Shown here: positions 31,149 to 39,455 of the stretch, piece after piece | Layout: the number at the start of each line of letters is the position of its first letter | How positions within the stretch are numbered: the stretch's first letter is position 1 | Assembly: GCF_003236395.1 (NCBI RefSeq) | Contig: NZ_POUD01000054.1 | Coordinates: 1-40,927, forward strand | Length of the DNA stretch: 40,927 nt | Source: Nonomuraea aridisoli | Lineage (GTDB): Bacteria; Actinomycetota; Actinomycetes; Streptosporangiales; Streptosporangiaceae | Direction: 5' to 3' | Translations under genes and position numbers: made by a program | The notes under the pieces: model-generated | What the model was told of the DNA's origin: nothing | What the model saw: only the letters and a program-made list of their open reading frames with translations | Database searches by the model: none

Positions 31149-32404
31149 GGGAAAACGCTACCGGTCTGCGGCTTCACCGCGAAACGCAGGTGGAAGTGGT
31201 CGAGGGTGCCGGGCAGCTCGCCCCGGAGCTCGGCGGACGTGCTGATCTCGCGCTCGCGCAGGATCGCCTCCAGCAACGTGGTCGCGGTGAACAGGACGAG
31301 CTCCTCCCCCGCGCAGCGGGCGAACCCGGCGCTGAACGGCACTCCCGCCCAGGCGCCGCCGCCCTCCAGCCAGAGCTCGGGCCGGTAGGAGGAGCCGGGC
31401 TCGGCGCGGTTCACGTACGGGCTGTAGATGACCACCAGTGTGCCTTCCGGCACGTCCCACGTGGTAGGTCCGGCGACCTCGCGCAGGATGGCGATCGTGG
31501 TGGGCCACAGCCGCAGCGACTCCAGCACGGCGGCCCGCAGCAGGTCGTGGCGGAGCGGCACCGGGTGTTCGGCCAGGAGGGCGAGCGCCCGGTAGACGGC
31601 CATGGCGACGGCGTCGAAGGCGAACAGCCAGTGCGGCACCTGCCCGTCGGCGTGCACGTCGGCCCCCACGTGGCCCGCGGCGCGGGCGGCGGCCAGCGCC
31701 CCCGCGAGGCTCCCGGGCTCGGCCCGCGCCAGGTGGCCGCCCAGCCGGCGCAGGAAGTCGGTGCGCACGTCGGTGCGCCGGCCGCGCAGGGACGACCAGT
31801 TGGCGTCGCGGCGCAGCCGGTGGAGCTGCCGGACGAGCGTGACGTCGTTGCGGGCGGCGTCGCCGAGCACGATGCGGCGCACGATCCGCCAGTGGGCGGC
31901 GTGGAAGACCCGCCAGGTCAGCATGCCCTCGCGGGGCAGCGTGGCGGCCTCCTCCTCGACGACGCGGGCGAAGGCGCCGGTGAAGGCGCTCAGGTCGGCG
32001 GACAGCACCTCGTCGTTCAGCGACCGCCGCCGCTCGCGCAGCCCGTGGTCGGGGGTGATGAGCACGCCGTCGGGCTGGAAGTGGGCGAGCGCGCCGCGTT
32101 TCTCCCGGGTGGCGGGGGTGAACGCGCGGTCCTCCAGCACGGCCAGCACGTCGTCGGAGGCCAGTGGCAGCACGGCCTGGCCGCGCCCGGGGACCGGCAC
32201 CAGCAGGGGCGCGTCCCCGCGCTCGGCGCGCAGCCGGCGCAGCAATCGGACCGCGCGGCCGTCGGCGTCGGCGAGCGCCGCCAGGCGCACCATCCTGGGC
32301 CTGCGCACGACGACCCCCTGCGCCAGCGCTGGCAGCGCCAGCGCGGTGGCCACGGCCAGCGCCTGGGCGGGCGTGACCGGGGACGGCCGTGTGATCGTGG
32401 GCAT
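31139..32404 (-). CDS. Cytochrome P450-like protein
   Basis: The 421-residue protein starts at ATG 32404 (ATG 32434 would add ten). The heme loop [14 protein letters not shown] has the proximal Cys364 in the F..G.x.C.G pattern, and ESLRLWP supplies the ExxR pair Glu295/Arg298. The I-helix segment reads [20 protein letters not shown]: the usual acid-threonine pair is replaced (Asp followed by Ala), which suggests unusual oxygen activation, peroxide use, or a non-monooxygenase role. It overlaps ppx and is divergent from the FGE gene. Confidence 0.82.
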   Translation of the reverse strand: MPTITRPSPVTPAQALAVATALALPALAQGVVVRRPRMVRLAALADADGRAVRLLRRLRAERGDAPLLVPVPGRGQAVLPLASDDVLAVLEDRAFTPATREKRGALAHFQPDGVLITPDHGLRERRRSLNDEVLSADLSAFTGAFARVVEEEAATLPREGMLTWRVFHAAHWRIVRRIVLGDAARNDVTLVRQLHRLRRDANWSSLRGRRTDVRTDFLRRLGGHLARAEPGSLAGALAAARAAGHVGADVHADGQVPHWLFAFDAVAMAVYRALALLAEHPVPLRHDLLRAAVLESLRLWPTTIAILREVAGPTTWDVPEGTLVVIYSPYVNRAEPGSSYRPELWLEGGGAWAGVPFSAGFARCAGEELVLFTATTLLEAILREREISTSAELRGELPGTLDHFHLRFAVKPQTGSVFPCD

Positions 32405-32427
32405 GCCCCAGGCACTACCCTTCCATG

Positions 32428-32439
32428 GTGTCATGACAC
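32428..32439. promoter_or_regulatory. 12-bp palindrome between P450 and FGE genes
   Basis: GTGTCATGACAC is perfectly palindromic, in the 48-bp gap between the divergent starts at 32404 and 32453. The gap is too small for two separate promoters without overlap, so a regulator here would affect both. Confidence 0.4.
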
Positions 32440-32452
32440 GTTTGGGGGATCT

Positions 32453-33361
32453 TTGAGCGCTTGCTGTGGCCCGAGCAGAGACGCCGCCCCGGGACAGGCC
32501 CCGGCGGTGGTGGAGACTCCCGTGCGGCGGACGGCGCCGCGCGGCATGGTACGCATCCCGGGCGGAACGTTCCTGATGGGCGGTGACGACCCCGACGGGC
32601 GTCCCGAGGACGGTGAGGGCCCGGTCCGCGAGGTCCGCCTGGATCCGTTCCTGATCGACCCGGTGTGCGTGACGAACGCGCAGTTCGCGACGTTCGTCAA
32701 GGAGACCGGGTACGTGACCGAGGCCGAGCGGTTCGGCTGGTCGTTCGTGTTCCGGCAGTTCGCCACGCGCGGCGTGATGGACGCCACCGTGCCGGACGCG
32801 CCCTGGTGGGTGGGCGTCGAGGGCGCCTCGTGGCGCTCGCCGGAGGGCCCCGGCTCCTCGATCGGCGACCGGCAGAACCACCCGGTCGTCCACGTGTCGT
32901 GGAACGACGCCGACGCGTACGCGCAGTGGGCCGGCAAGCGGCTCCCCACCGAGGCGGAGTGGGAGATGGCCGCCAGGGGCGGCCTGGAGCGCAAGCGTTA
33001 CCCGTGGGGCGACGAGCTCGCGCCGAACGGCCGGCAGCGGTGCAACATCTGGCAGGGCCACTTCCCGACCGCGCCCAGCAAGGGCACGGTGCCGGTGAAG
33101 TCGTTCCAGCCGAACGGCTACGGGCTCTACAACGTCTCCGGCAACGTCTGGGAGTGGACCTCCGACTGGTGGGGCACGACGTGGGAGCCGTACGCCGAGA
33201 ACCCGGCGGGGCCGGCGGAGGGGCCGGCGAAGGTGATCCGCGGCGGGTCGTACATGTGCCACGACTCGTACTGCAACCGCTACCGCGTCGCGGCGCGCAC
33301 GATGAACACGCCGGACTCCTCGACCGGGCACACCGGCTTCCGTTGTGCGGCCATACTCTGA
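32453..33361 (+). CDS. Formylglycine-generating enzyme
   Basis: This enzyme converts a sulfatase active-site Cys to formylglycine using copper and oxygen. It has 302 residues from TTG 32453, with GGGGGA at 32444-32449. GTG 32522, with GGAG six bases upstream, is a shorter alternative but would drop the CCGPSR head. The FGE fold is clear: MVRIPGGTFLMGG, NHPVVHVSWNDADAYAQWAG, KRLPTEAEWEMAARGG, GNVWEWTSDWW. The copper-binding cysteines Cys269 and Cys274 are in SYMCHDSYCNRYR, matching S. coelicolor Cys272/Cys277, so it is a true FGE and not just an SUMF1-fold protein. No sulfatase gene lies within the window. Confidence 0.92.
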   Translation: MSACCGPSRDAAPGQAPAVVETPVRRTAPRGMVRIPGGTFLMGGDDPDGRPEDGEGPVREVRLDPFLIDPVCVTNAQFATFVKETGYVTEAERFGWSFVFRQFATRGVMDATVPDAPWWVGVEGASWRSPEGPGSSIGDRQNHPVVHVSWNDADAYAQWAGKRLPTEAEWEMAARGGLERKRYPWGDELAPNGRQRCNIWQGHFPTAPSKGTVPVKSFQPNGYGLYNVSGNVWEWTSDWWGTTWEPYAENPAGPAEGPAKVIRGGSYMCHDSYCNRYRVAARTMNTPDSSTGHTGFRCAAIL

Positions 33362-33365
33362 TCGC

Positions 33366-34511
33366 ATGTCACGAACCCTGCGACTGCTGATCACCGGCGG
33401 CGGCACCGGTGGTCACACCTATCCGGCCCTGACCACGCTGGCCGCCGTCCAGCGGCGTCAGGTGCCGCACGACGTGCTGTGGGTCGGCACGGCCGGCGGC
33501 CTGGAGGCGCGGATCACGGCCGAGCACGGCATCCCGTTCAAGGCGATCACCACGGGCAAGCTGCGCCGCCGCCCCAACCTCCGTGAGCTCGGCACCAACA
33601 TCGCCGACGTCTTCCGCATCCCGGTCGGGGTGTTCCAGGCGATCGGGCACGCGGCCCGTTTCCTGCCCGACGTGGTCTTGTCGACCGGGGGGTACGTGGC
33701 CGTGCCGATCGGGGTGGCGGCCAAGCTGATCCGCCGCCCACTGGTGATGCACGAGCAGACGACGGTGGTCGGCCTCGCCAACCGGATCCTGTCGCGGCTG
33801 GCGACCCGGATCGCGCTGTCGCACGAGTCGTCGCTCGACCACCTGCCCGCCTCGGCGCGGGCCAGGGCGGTGGTGACGGGCAACCCGATCAGGCCGGAGC
33901 TGCTGCAGGGCAACCGGGCGGCGGCCTACGACCTGTTCGGGCTGACGTTCGAGGTGCCGCTGATCTACGTGACGGGCGGCGCTCAGGGCAGCAAGCAGAT
34001 CAACACACTGATCGCGGAGATCCTGCCGCGGCTGCTGGAGCACGCGCAGGTCGTCCACCAGTGCGGGCCCGCGTGGATCGAGCAGATGCGGGCCGTGGCG
34101 CTGCCGCCGGAGCTGGCCGACCGCTACCACCCGGTGCCGTACGTCGGGAGCGAGCTGGCCGACCTGTTCGCCGCGGCCGACGTGGTGATCTCGCGCAGCG
34201 GCGCCGGCACGGTCTCGGAGCTGACCGCGATCGGCCGGCCGTCGGTGCTGATCCCGCTGATCCCGACCGGCGGCGACGAGCAGCGCAAGAACGCCCGCTA
34301 CCTGGCCGAGGCCGGGGCCGCGCGGGCGCTGCTGGAGCCGCACCCGACGGGTGAGATGTTGCTGGCCGAGCTCATGCCGCTGCTGGCCGACCCGGAGCTG
34401 CGGCACACGATGGGGCAGGCGGCGGGCAAGCTGGGCCGGGTGGACGCGGCCGACGCGCTCTGCGACCTGCTGCTGGAGACCGCGGGCTACGGGGCCCCCG
34501 GGTCGAGGTAG
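33366..34511 (+). CDS. MurG-like GlcNAc transferase (paralog outside the dcw cluster)
   Basis: The 381-residue GT-B glycosyltransferase starts at ATG 33366, four bases after the FGE stop. Motifs of MurG are present: ITGGGTGGHTYPAL at the N-terminus, YVTGGAQGSKQIN mid-protein, and RSGAGTVSELTAIGRPSVLI for the UDP-GlcNAc site, followed by GGDEQRKNA. In MurG the first loop is GGGTAGH; here it is GGGTGGH. The neighbours are not cell-division genes, so this is either a second MurG or a specialised glycosyltransferase. Its last 25 bases overlap the last 25 bases of the convergent paralog gene. Confidence 0.88.
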   Translation: MSRTLRLLITGGGTGGHTYPALTTLAAVQRRQVPHDVLWVGTAGGLEARITAEHGIPFKAITTGKLRRRPNLRELGTNIADVFRIPVGVFQAIGHAARFLPDVVLSTGGYVAVPIGVAAKLIRRPLVMHEQTTVVGLANRILSRLATRIALSHESSLDHLPASARARAVVTGNPIRPELLQGNRAAAYDLFGLTFEVPLIYVTGGAQGSKQINTLIAEILPRLLEHAQVVHQCGPAWIEQMRAVALPPELADRYHPVPYVGSELADLFAAADVVISRSGAGTVSELTAIGRPSVLIPLIPTGGDEQRKNARYLAEAGAARALLEPHPTGEMLLAELMPLLADPELRHTMGQAAGKLGRVDAADALCDLLLETAGYGAPGSR

Positions 34512-35377
34512 CCGAACGCCTCGCGGGCGGAGCTCACGCTCCGCCGCAGCGCACGTTCCAGCCGGTCGGCGTCCTGCGCGAGGCGGTCCAGCTCGGGCAC
34601 GGCGGAGGCGTCGGCGCCCGTCTCGGCGACCAGCTCCTCGTAGCGGTGCAGCCGGCCGCGCAGCTCCTGGATCTGGTGGTGGGCCGTGTACGCGCGCTCG
34701 GCCTCGGCGACGTTGGCGGCGTACCGCTCCAGGGCCTCGACCCTGGCCAGCACGGCCGCCTCGCTGCTGTCGAGCGCCCGGGCCAGGGGCTCGGCCACGG
34801 CCTCCACCTCGGGAGTGAGCCCGCGTGAGACGGTCTCCCGGTGCTGGGCCCGCAGGTCCGACAGCTTGGCCAGCAGCCGGGCGATCTCCCACTCCTGGGC
34901 GGGCAGCATGACCGCGTTGCGCACGTCGTCGAGCAGACCGTCGGCGTTGACGCGGGCGGCGGTCACGGTGGAGATGGCGCGCTGGGCGCGGGCGAGCAGC
35001 CGCCGGGAGGACTCGTCGAGGTCCTCCAGCAGGACGTAGCGGCCCTCGTACCAGCGCAGGTGCTCGTAGGCCCGGCGGTCGTGCTCGTCCTGCTCGTCCT
35101 CGGGGGCGTCGTTGTGCACGAACACCACGATCATCAGGGGCAGGCCGAGCAGCAGGAGCAGCATGCCGACGCCACGGGTCAGGCCGCCGAGCCCCAGCAG
35201 CAGGCCGAACAGGACGACCGCGCCGAAGGCGACGACCGCGCGGTAGCGGGTGCCCGACAGCACCCGCCTCGGCTGGGGCGCCCAGCCACGGCGCATCTTG
35301 AGGAGCACCAGCCGGCTCTCCCTGAGCAGCTGGGCGTCGTCCGGCGGTACTCCGGGGTCTACCACGACATCCGCCAC
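34487..35377 (-). CDS. Membrane/coiled-coil family, paralog 1
   Basis: 296 residues from GTG 35377. I do not recognise the family. A short cytosolic head has DPGVPPDDAQLLRE and RRGWAP, then two hydrophobic helices (about 48-86), then a charged cytosolic part with YEGRYVLLEDLDE. After these comes a motif shared with its two neighbours (LLDDVRNAVMLPAQEWEIAR) and a long helical C-terminus rich in Glu, Ala and Leu that should form a coiled coil or helical bundle. Membrane-anchored scaffold or stress sensor are guesses. It overlaps the 3' end of the MurG-like gene by 25 bp. Confidence 0.75.
   Translation of the reverse strand: MADVVVDPGVPPDDAQLLRESRLVLLKMRRGWAPQPRRVLSGTRYRAVVAFGAVVLFGLLLGLGGLTRGVGMLLLLLGLPLMIVVFVHNDAPEDEQDEHDRRAYEHLRWYEGRYVLLEDLDESSRRLLARAQRAISTVTAARVNADGLLDDVRNAVMLPAQEWEIARLLAKLSDLRAQHRETVSRGLTPEVEAVAEPLARALDSSEAAVLARVEALERYAANVAEAERAYTAHHQIQELRGRLHRYEELVAETGADASAVPELDRLAQDADRLERALRRSVSSAREAFGYLDPGAP
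34858..34912. repeat. 55-bp identical block, copy 1 of 3
   Basis: This block encodes, on the minus strand, the VMLPAQEWEIARLLAKLS segment of paralog 1. It is identical base for base at 35760-35814 and 36674-36728. Synonymous positions are conserved too, unlike in the flanking sequence. Confidence 0.8.
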
Positions 35378-35397
35378 GAACCGGATCCTAAGCGAAG

Positions 35398-36306
35398 TCA
35401 GTCATGTAGATGGCGAAAAGCTTCGTGCGCTGAACTGACACTGTCGCGTAACGCCTGCTCAAGACGGCCGGCGTCGTCGGACAATCTGCTCAGCTCCGGC
35501 ACGGCCGCGCCGTCGGCGCCGGACTCGGCGAGCAGCTCCTCGTAGCGCGGCAGCTTCGCGCTGAGGCGGGCGATCTGCTTCCCGGCGCGGTAGGCGCGCT
35601 CGGCGTCGGCCACGTGGCCGGCGTAGCGCTCCAGGGCCTCGACGCGGGCGAGCACCGCCTCCTGGCTGCTGTCGAGGGCGTGCGCGAGCGGCTCGGCCAC
35701 GGCGGCCACCTCGGGGGTGACGCCCTCGGAGACGACCTCCTGGTGCTCTGTGCGCAGCTCCGACAGCTTGGCCAGCAGCCGGGCGATCTCCCACTCCTGG
35801 GCGGGCAGCATGACGGCGTTGCGGGCGTCGTCCAGCAGGCCGTCGGCGTGCACGCCGGAGCTCATGACCTCCTCGACGGCCGCCTGCGCGCGCGACATCA
35901 GGACCCTGGCGGGCTCGTCGAGCTGCTCGCGCAGGACGTAGCGGCCCTCGTAGCGGCGGGCGGTGTCGTACACGTCGGCCTCCAGGGCGTGGCGCCGCTC
36001 GACCTCGGCGTCGGGCCGGGGCCGCAGCAGCACGCCGACGACGAGCAGCGCGGCGAGCGTCATGATCACCGCGAAGGGCGTGTAGCGCTCGGCGAGGAAG
36101 AGCGCCAGCCCGTACACCGCGGCCGCCACGGCCGCCACGGTGGCCGCCAGCCGCGCGGTCACGTCCGCCACGGAATTGGAGCGCTTGTACGCGGGCGCCC
36201 ACCCCGCGTGGATGCGCACGAGCAGTTTGCGGTTGTCGCGCAGCAGGGCCGCGGCGTCGTCGGGCACCGCCGGATCGACTACGAGTTTCGCCTGGCGTCC
36301 GGGCAC
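35398..36306 (-). CDS. Membrane/coiled-coil family, paralog 2
   Basis: 302 residues from GTG 36306, five bases after the stop of paralog 3. The layout is the same as its neighbours: head with DPAVPDDAAALLRDN and HAGWAP, two membrane helices (about 50-92), YEGRYVLREQLDEPARVL, then DARNAVMLPAQEWEIARLL, then a coiled-coil C-terminus ending in EAFRHLHD. It is expected to be an integral membrane protein with a large cytosolic domain. The three may form a hetero-oligomer, since they are translated from one message. Confidence 0.75.
   Translation of the reverse strand: MPGRQAKLVVDPAVPDDAAALLRDNRKLLVRIHAGWAPAYKRSNSVADVTARLAATVAAVAAAVYGLALFLAERYTPFAVIMTLAALLVVGVLLRPRPDAEVERRHALEADVYDTARRYEGRYVLREQLDEPARVLMSRAQAAVEEVMSSGVHADGLLDDARNAVMLPAQEWEIARLLAKLSELRTEHQEVVSEGVTPEVAAVAEPLAHALDSSQEAVLARVEALERYAGHVADAERAYRAGKQIARLSAKLPRYEELLAESGADGAAVPELSRLSDDAGRLEQALRDSVSSAHEAFRHLHD
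35760..35814. repeat. 55-bp identical block, copy 2 of 3
   Basis: Within paralog 2, same sequence as 34858-34912, in the same place of the reading frame. The distance to copy 1 is 902 bp. Confidence 0.8.
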
Positions 36307-36311
36307 GTCGG

Positions 36312-37220
36312 TCAGCCTTCGAGATAGCGGAACGCTTCATGGGCCGAGCGGACACTGCGCCGTAAGGTGCGCTCCAGCGTGTCGGCGTCCTCGGCCAGGC
36401 GGTCGATCTCGGGGACGGCCTGGGCGTCCGCGCCGGACTCGGCGAGCAGTTCCTCGTAGCGGGGCAGCTTGGCGCGCAGCTCCTCGATCTGGGTGCGGGC
36501 GTGGTAGGCGCGCTCGGCCTCGGCGACGTGGCCGGCGTAGCGCTCCAGGGCCTCGACGCGGGCGACCACGGCGGCCTCGCTCTCGGCCAGGGCCCGTTCC
36601 AGCGGCTCGATGACGGCGGCGACCTCGGGCGCGATGCCCCGGATGAGCAGGTCGCGGTGTTCCATGCGCAGCGCCGACAGCTTGGCCAGCAGCCGGGCGA
36701 TCTCCCACTCCTGGGCGGGCAGCATGACGGCGTTACGGGCGTCGTCGAGCAGGCCCTCGGCGTTGACGTGGGAGCGCAGCACCGAGCCGATCGCGCGCTG
36801 CGCCCGGGCCAGCACCTTCCCGGCCTCCTGGTCGAACTCCTCCGGCAGCAGGAAGCGGCCGTCGTACCAGCGGGCCTGCTCGTAGACGGTGCGCTCGTGC
36901 GGGCGGTCGTCCTCGGGGATCTCGCTCATGGAGGCGATCTTGACCAGGACGACGAAGACGTACCCGCCGAGCAGGAGGAACCCGGCGGGGGCCAGCGGGG
37001 GACTCGCGAGCAGCACGGCCATGAGCGCGATCATGACCGGGGTGGCGGCCAGTAACATCGCGCCGGAGGGGCCGCGGCGGCGCGGCTCGGGCGCGGTGGA
37101 GGCAGGGGGCACCCATCCGGCTCTGATCCTCGACAGCAGCGGGGCGTTGGCACGCAGCAGTCCGGCAACCTCCGGCGGCACCGCCGGATCGATGACCACA
37201 CCCACGTTCTGTCCTGGCAC
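36312..37220 (-). CDS. Membrane/coiled-coil family, paralog 3
   Basis: 302 residues from GTG 37220, with GGGGG about eight bases upstream. It is first of the three in transcription order, 33 bp after the MMPL stop. Head DPAVPPEVAGLLRAN and RAGWVPP, two membrane helices (about 53-92), YDGRFLLPEEFDQEAGKVL, then the shared DARNAVMLPAQEWEIARLL and the long helical tail ending EAFRYLEG. No enzyme motif is visible. Codon use and GC content match the surroundings. Confidence 0.75.
   Translation of the reverse strand: MPGQNVGVVIDPAVPPEVAGLLRANAPLLSRIRAGWVPPASTAPEPRRRGPSGAMLLAATPVMIALMAVLLASPPLAPAGFLLLGGYVFVVLVKIASMSEIPEDDRPHERTVYEQARWYDGRFLLPEEFDQEAGKVLARAQRAIGSVLRSHVNAEGLLDDARNAVMLPAQEWEIARLLAKLSALRMEHRDLLIRGIAPEVAAVIEPLERALAESEAAVVARVEALERYAGHVAEAERAYHARTQIEELRAKLPRYEELLAESGADAQAVPEIDRLAEDADTLERTLRRSVRSAHEAFRYLEG
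36674..36728. repeat. 55-bp identical block, copy 3 of 3
   Basis: Within paralog 3, same sequence as the other two copies; 914 bp from copy 2. Recombination between copies could delete one or two of the genes. Confidence 0.8.
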
Positions 37221-37253
37221 CCTGGCGCCCCCAACGCTCGTGATGTTCGGATA

Positions 37254-39338
37254 TTACGTAACATTCCTCCTGAGTGTCAGCCTCCGCAAGGCCAGTCGGG
37301 GGAACCACCAGTTGCGCGCGCCGAGCACCTCCATGACGGCGGGCACCAGGACCAGGCGCACCACTGTGGCGTCCACCAGCACCGCGACGGCCAGCCCGAC
37401 CCCCATGACGCGCAGCGCGCGGTCGTCGAAGGCGCCGAAAGCGGCGAAGACACAGAACATGATCGTGGCGGCGGCGGTGATGACCCTGGCGGTCTTGGCG
37501 AGGCCGGCGGCGACCGCGCGGGCGTTGTCGCCGTCCCGGAGGTACTCCTCCCTGATCCGCGACAGCAGGAACACCTCGTAGTCCATCGACAGGCCGAACG
37601 TGATCGTGAACAACATCATCGGCACCCACGCGTCGATCGGGCCCGGCGTGCCGAGGCCGAGCACGTCGAGCTGGAAGACGGCCACGATGACGCCGTATGC
37701 GGCGCCGATGGACAGCAGGTTCACCGCGATGGCCTTGACCGGCAGGACGAGGCTTCTGAAGACGGGGGTGAGCAGGGCGAACGCGGCCAGCAGGACCGCG
37801 CCGACCACCCAGGGCAGGCGTTCGGCGGAGTGGCGGGCGTAGTCGAGGGCGGCGGCGGTGGAGCCGGTGACGAGCACCCGTTCGGGCAGTTCGGCGCGCA
37901 GCCGGCGAATGAGCTCCTCCGTCCGCTCGTCCTGCGGGCCGGTGCCGGGGATGACGATCGCGGCCCTGTCCCCCACGGGGAACGCCCGCGCGACGCCGGG
38001 CACGCCACCCGCCAGCGCCACCGCCCTGTCGCGATACGCCCCCACCTCGCCACCCGGCGCCGTCGTCGCACGGCTGTCCCGGGCCGGGGCGACGGCCAGG
38101 ACGAGCGGGCCCGCCATGCCGGGGCCGAACCCCTGGGCGAGCAGGTCGTACGCGCGGCGGGTGGTGTCGGTGACGGGGCGATCGCCCGGGTCGGACCAGC
38201 CGACCCGGAGCTGCGTCGCGGGCAGGGCGAGCGCGGTCAGCGCCACCAGCGCCGCCAGCGCGGCCGTCCACGGCCGTCGCTGGACCACCCGGCTCCATCG
38301 GTACGACAGCGGCGTGCGTTCGGCGCGGCGGGGCAGCGAGAATCGGTCGATCCTCGTACCGATCATCGCGAGCAGGGCGGGCAGCAGGGTGAGGGCGGCG
38401 AGCATCACCATGAGGACGCCGCACCCCGCGGCCAGGGCGATGCCGCCGCCGAGCGACGGGCCGAGGAACAGGATGCCGGACCCGGTGACGATCACGATCA
38501 GCCCGGCGAACAACACCGACCTGCCCGCCGTCCGCATGGCCTCCACCACGGCGTCCACCACGGCGTCCACCACGGCGTCCACCACGGCGTCCTCCACGGC
38601 GTCCTCCACGGGCGTGGCGGAAGGCGACTCGGCCAGGGCGGTGCGGAAGCGGGTGACGATGAGCAGGGCGTAGTCGATGCCCACGCCGAGGCCCAGCATG
38701 ATCGTGAGGTAGACGCCGAAGCCGGGCGTGGGGACGAGGTGCCCGAGCACCGACAGCAGCGCGACGCCGCAGGCCATCCCGATCACGCCCACGACCAGCG
38801 GAATCACCGCCCCGATCAGCGAACGGAACGCCACCAGCAGCACCACCGCGGCGGTCAGCAGCCCGATGCCCTCGGTGAGGCCGCCGGGGGTGGAGTCGGC
38901 GAAGTCGTCGCCGGACAGCTCGGCGGTCACGCCGGCCGCGCGGAAGCCGTCGCGCAGCTCGCCGAGCTCCCTGGCCGCGGCCTCGTCCGGGTAGTCGAGG
39001 GGAACGGACACGATCGTCCCGTCCGCGGAGACGCGGCGGTCGCCGGTGAGCACGCGTACGCCCGGGACGGCGTCCATGCGGGTGAGCAGGCCGGTGACGG
39101 GCCCGCGTACCGCGGCGGAGTCGACCCCGGACGGGGCGGAGACGACGAGCGCGCCCGGCGGCTCGACGGGGGCGGCCCCGCCGAGCAGCTCGGCCGCCTG
39201 CCGGCTCTCGGAGCCGGGCAGGGCGAAGTCGTCGTCCGTCGGGCCCGGCCACGCGGCGGCGGCCGCGATGAGCGCCGCGGACAACGCCAGCCACACCACG
39301 GCCACGAGCCGGCGGTGACGGATGCAGAAACGAATCAT
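37254..39338 (-). CDS. MMPL/RND-family membrane transporter
   Basis: The 694-residue transporter starts at ATG 39338 (MIRFCIRHRRLVAVVWLAL). Twelve membrane helices fall in two halves, each with one large extracytoplasmic domain. The MMPL features GIDYALLIVTRFR and its second-half equivalent SMDYEVFLLSRIREEY are clear; these carry the conserved Asp-Tyr pairs of proton relay. Substrates of relatives are lipids, polyketides or drugs. The cytosolic linker after TRFR holds an extra acidic/valine repeat encoded by a 12-bp minisatellite. A response regulator gene lies upstream on the same strand and may control it. No ribosome site is obvious. Confidence 0.9.
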   Translation of the reverse strand: MIRFCIRHRRLVAVVWLALSAALIAAAAAWPGPTDDDFALPGSESRQAAELLGGAAPVEPPGALVVSAPSGVDSAAVRGPVTGLLTRMDAVPGVRVLTGDRRVSADGTIVSVPLDYPDEAAARELGELRDGFRAAGVTAELSGDDFADSTPGGLTEGIGLLTAAVVLLVAFRSLIGAVIPLVVGVIGMACGVALLSVLGHLVPTPGFGVYLTIMLGLGVGIDYALLIVTRFRTALAESPSATPVEDAVEDAVVDAVVDAVVDAVVEAMRTAGRSVLFAGLIVIVTGSGILFLGPSLGGGIALAAGCGVLMVMLAALTLLPALLAMIGTRIDRFSLPRRAERTPLSYRWSRVVQRRPWTAALAALVALTALALPATQLRVGWSDPGDRPVTDTTRRAYDLLAQGFGPGMAGPLVLAVAPARDSRATTAPGGEVGAYRDRAVALAGGVPGVARAFPVGDRAAIVIPGTGPQDERTEELIRRLRAELPERVLVTGSTAAALDYARHSAERLPWVVGAVLLAAFALLTPVFRSLVLPVKAIAVNLLSIGAAYGVIVAVFQLDVLGLGTPGPIDAWVPMMLFTITFGLSMDYEVFLLSRIREEYLRDGDNARAVAAGLAKTARVITAAATIMFCVFAAFGAFDDRALRVMGVGLAVAVLVDATVVRLVLVPAVMEVLGARNWWFPRLALRRLTLRRNVT
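38542..38613. repeat. 12-bp in-frame minisatellite in the MMPL gene
   Basis: TCCACCACGGCG stands four times in a row (38542-38589), followed by one TCCTCCACGGCG (38590-38601) and a partial sixth unit. It encodes repeats of Val-Val-Asp-Ala / Val-Glu-Asp-Ala in the linker between membrane helices. Each unit adds four residues, so copy changes keep the frame. Confidence 0.85.
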
Positions 39339-39455
39339 GCGGCGACCGTAGGAACGCCGAGCGCTCCCGGTCGTCCGCCCGTCGCGGGCGAACGCCTACG
39401 CCGCCTGCCGTACGCGCCCGGGAAGGTCAGGCCGGGCCGCCGGGGCGGACGAGGC

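Noticed and set aside
32546..33361. FGE starting at ATG 32546 (MVRIPGG)
   Set aside because: This start lies directly at the first strand of the fold and lacks a ribosome site; the TTG at 32453 and GTG at 32522 both have one.
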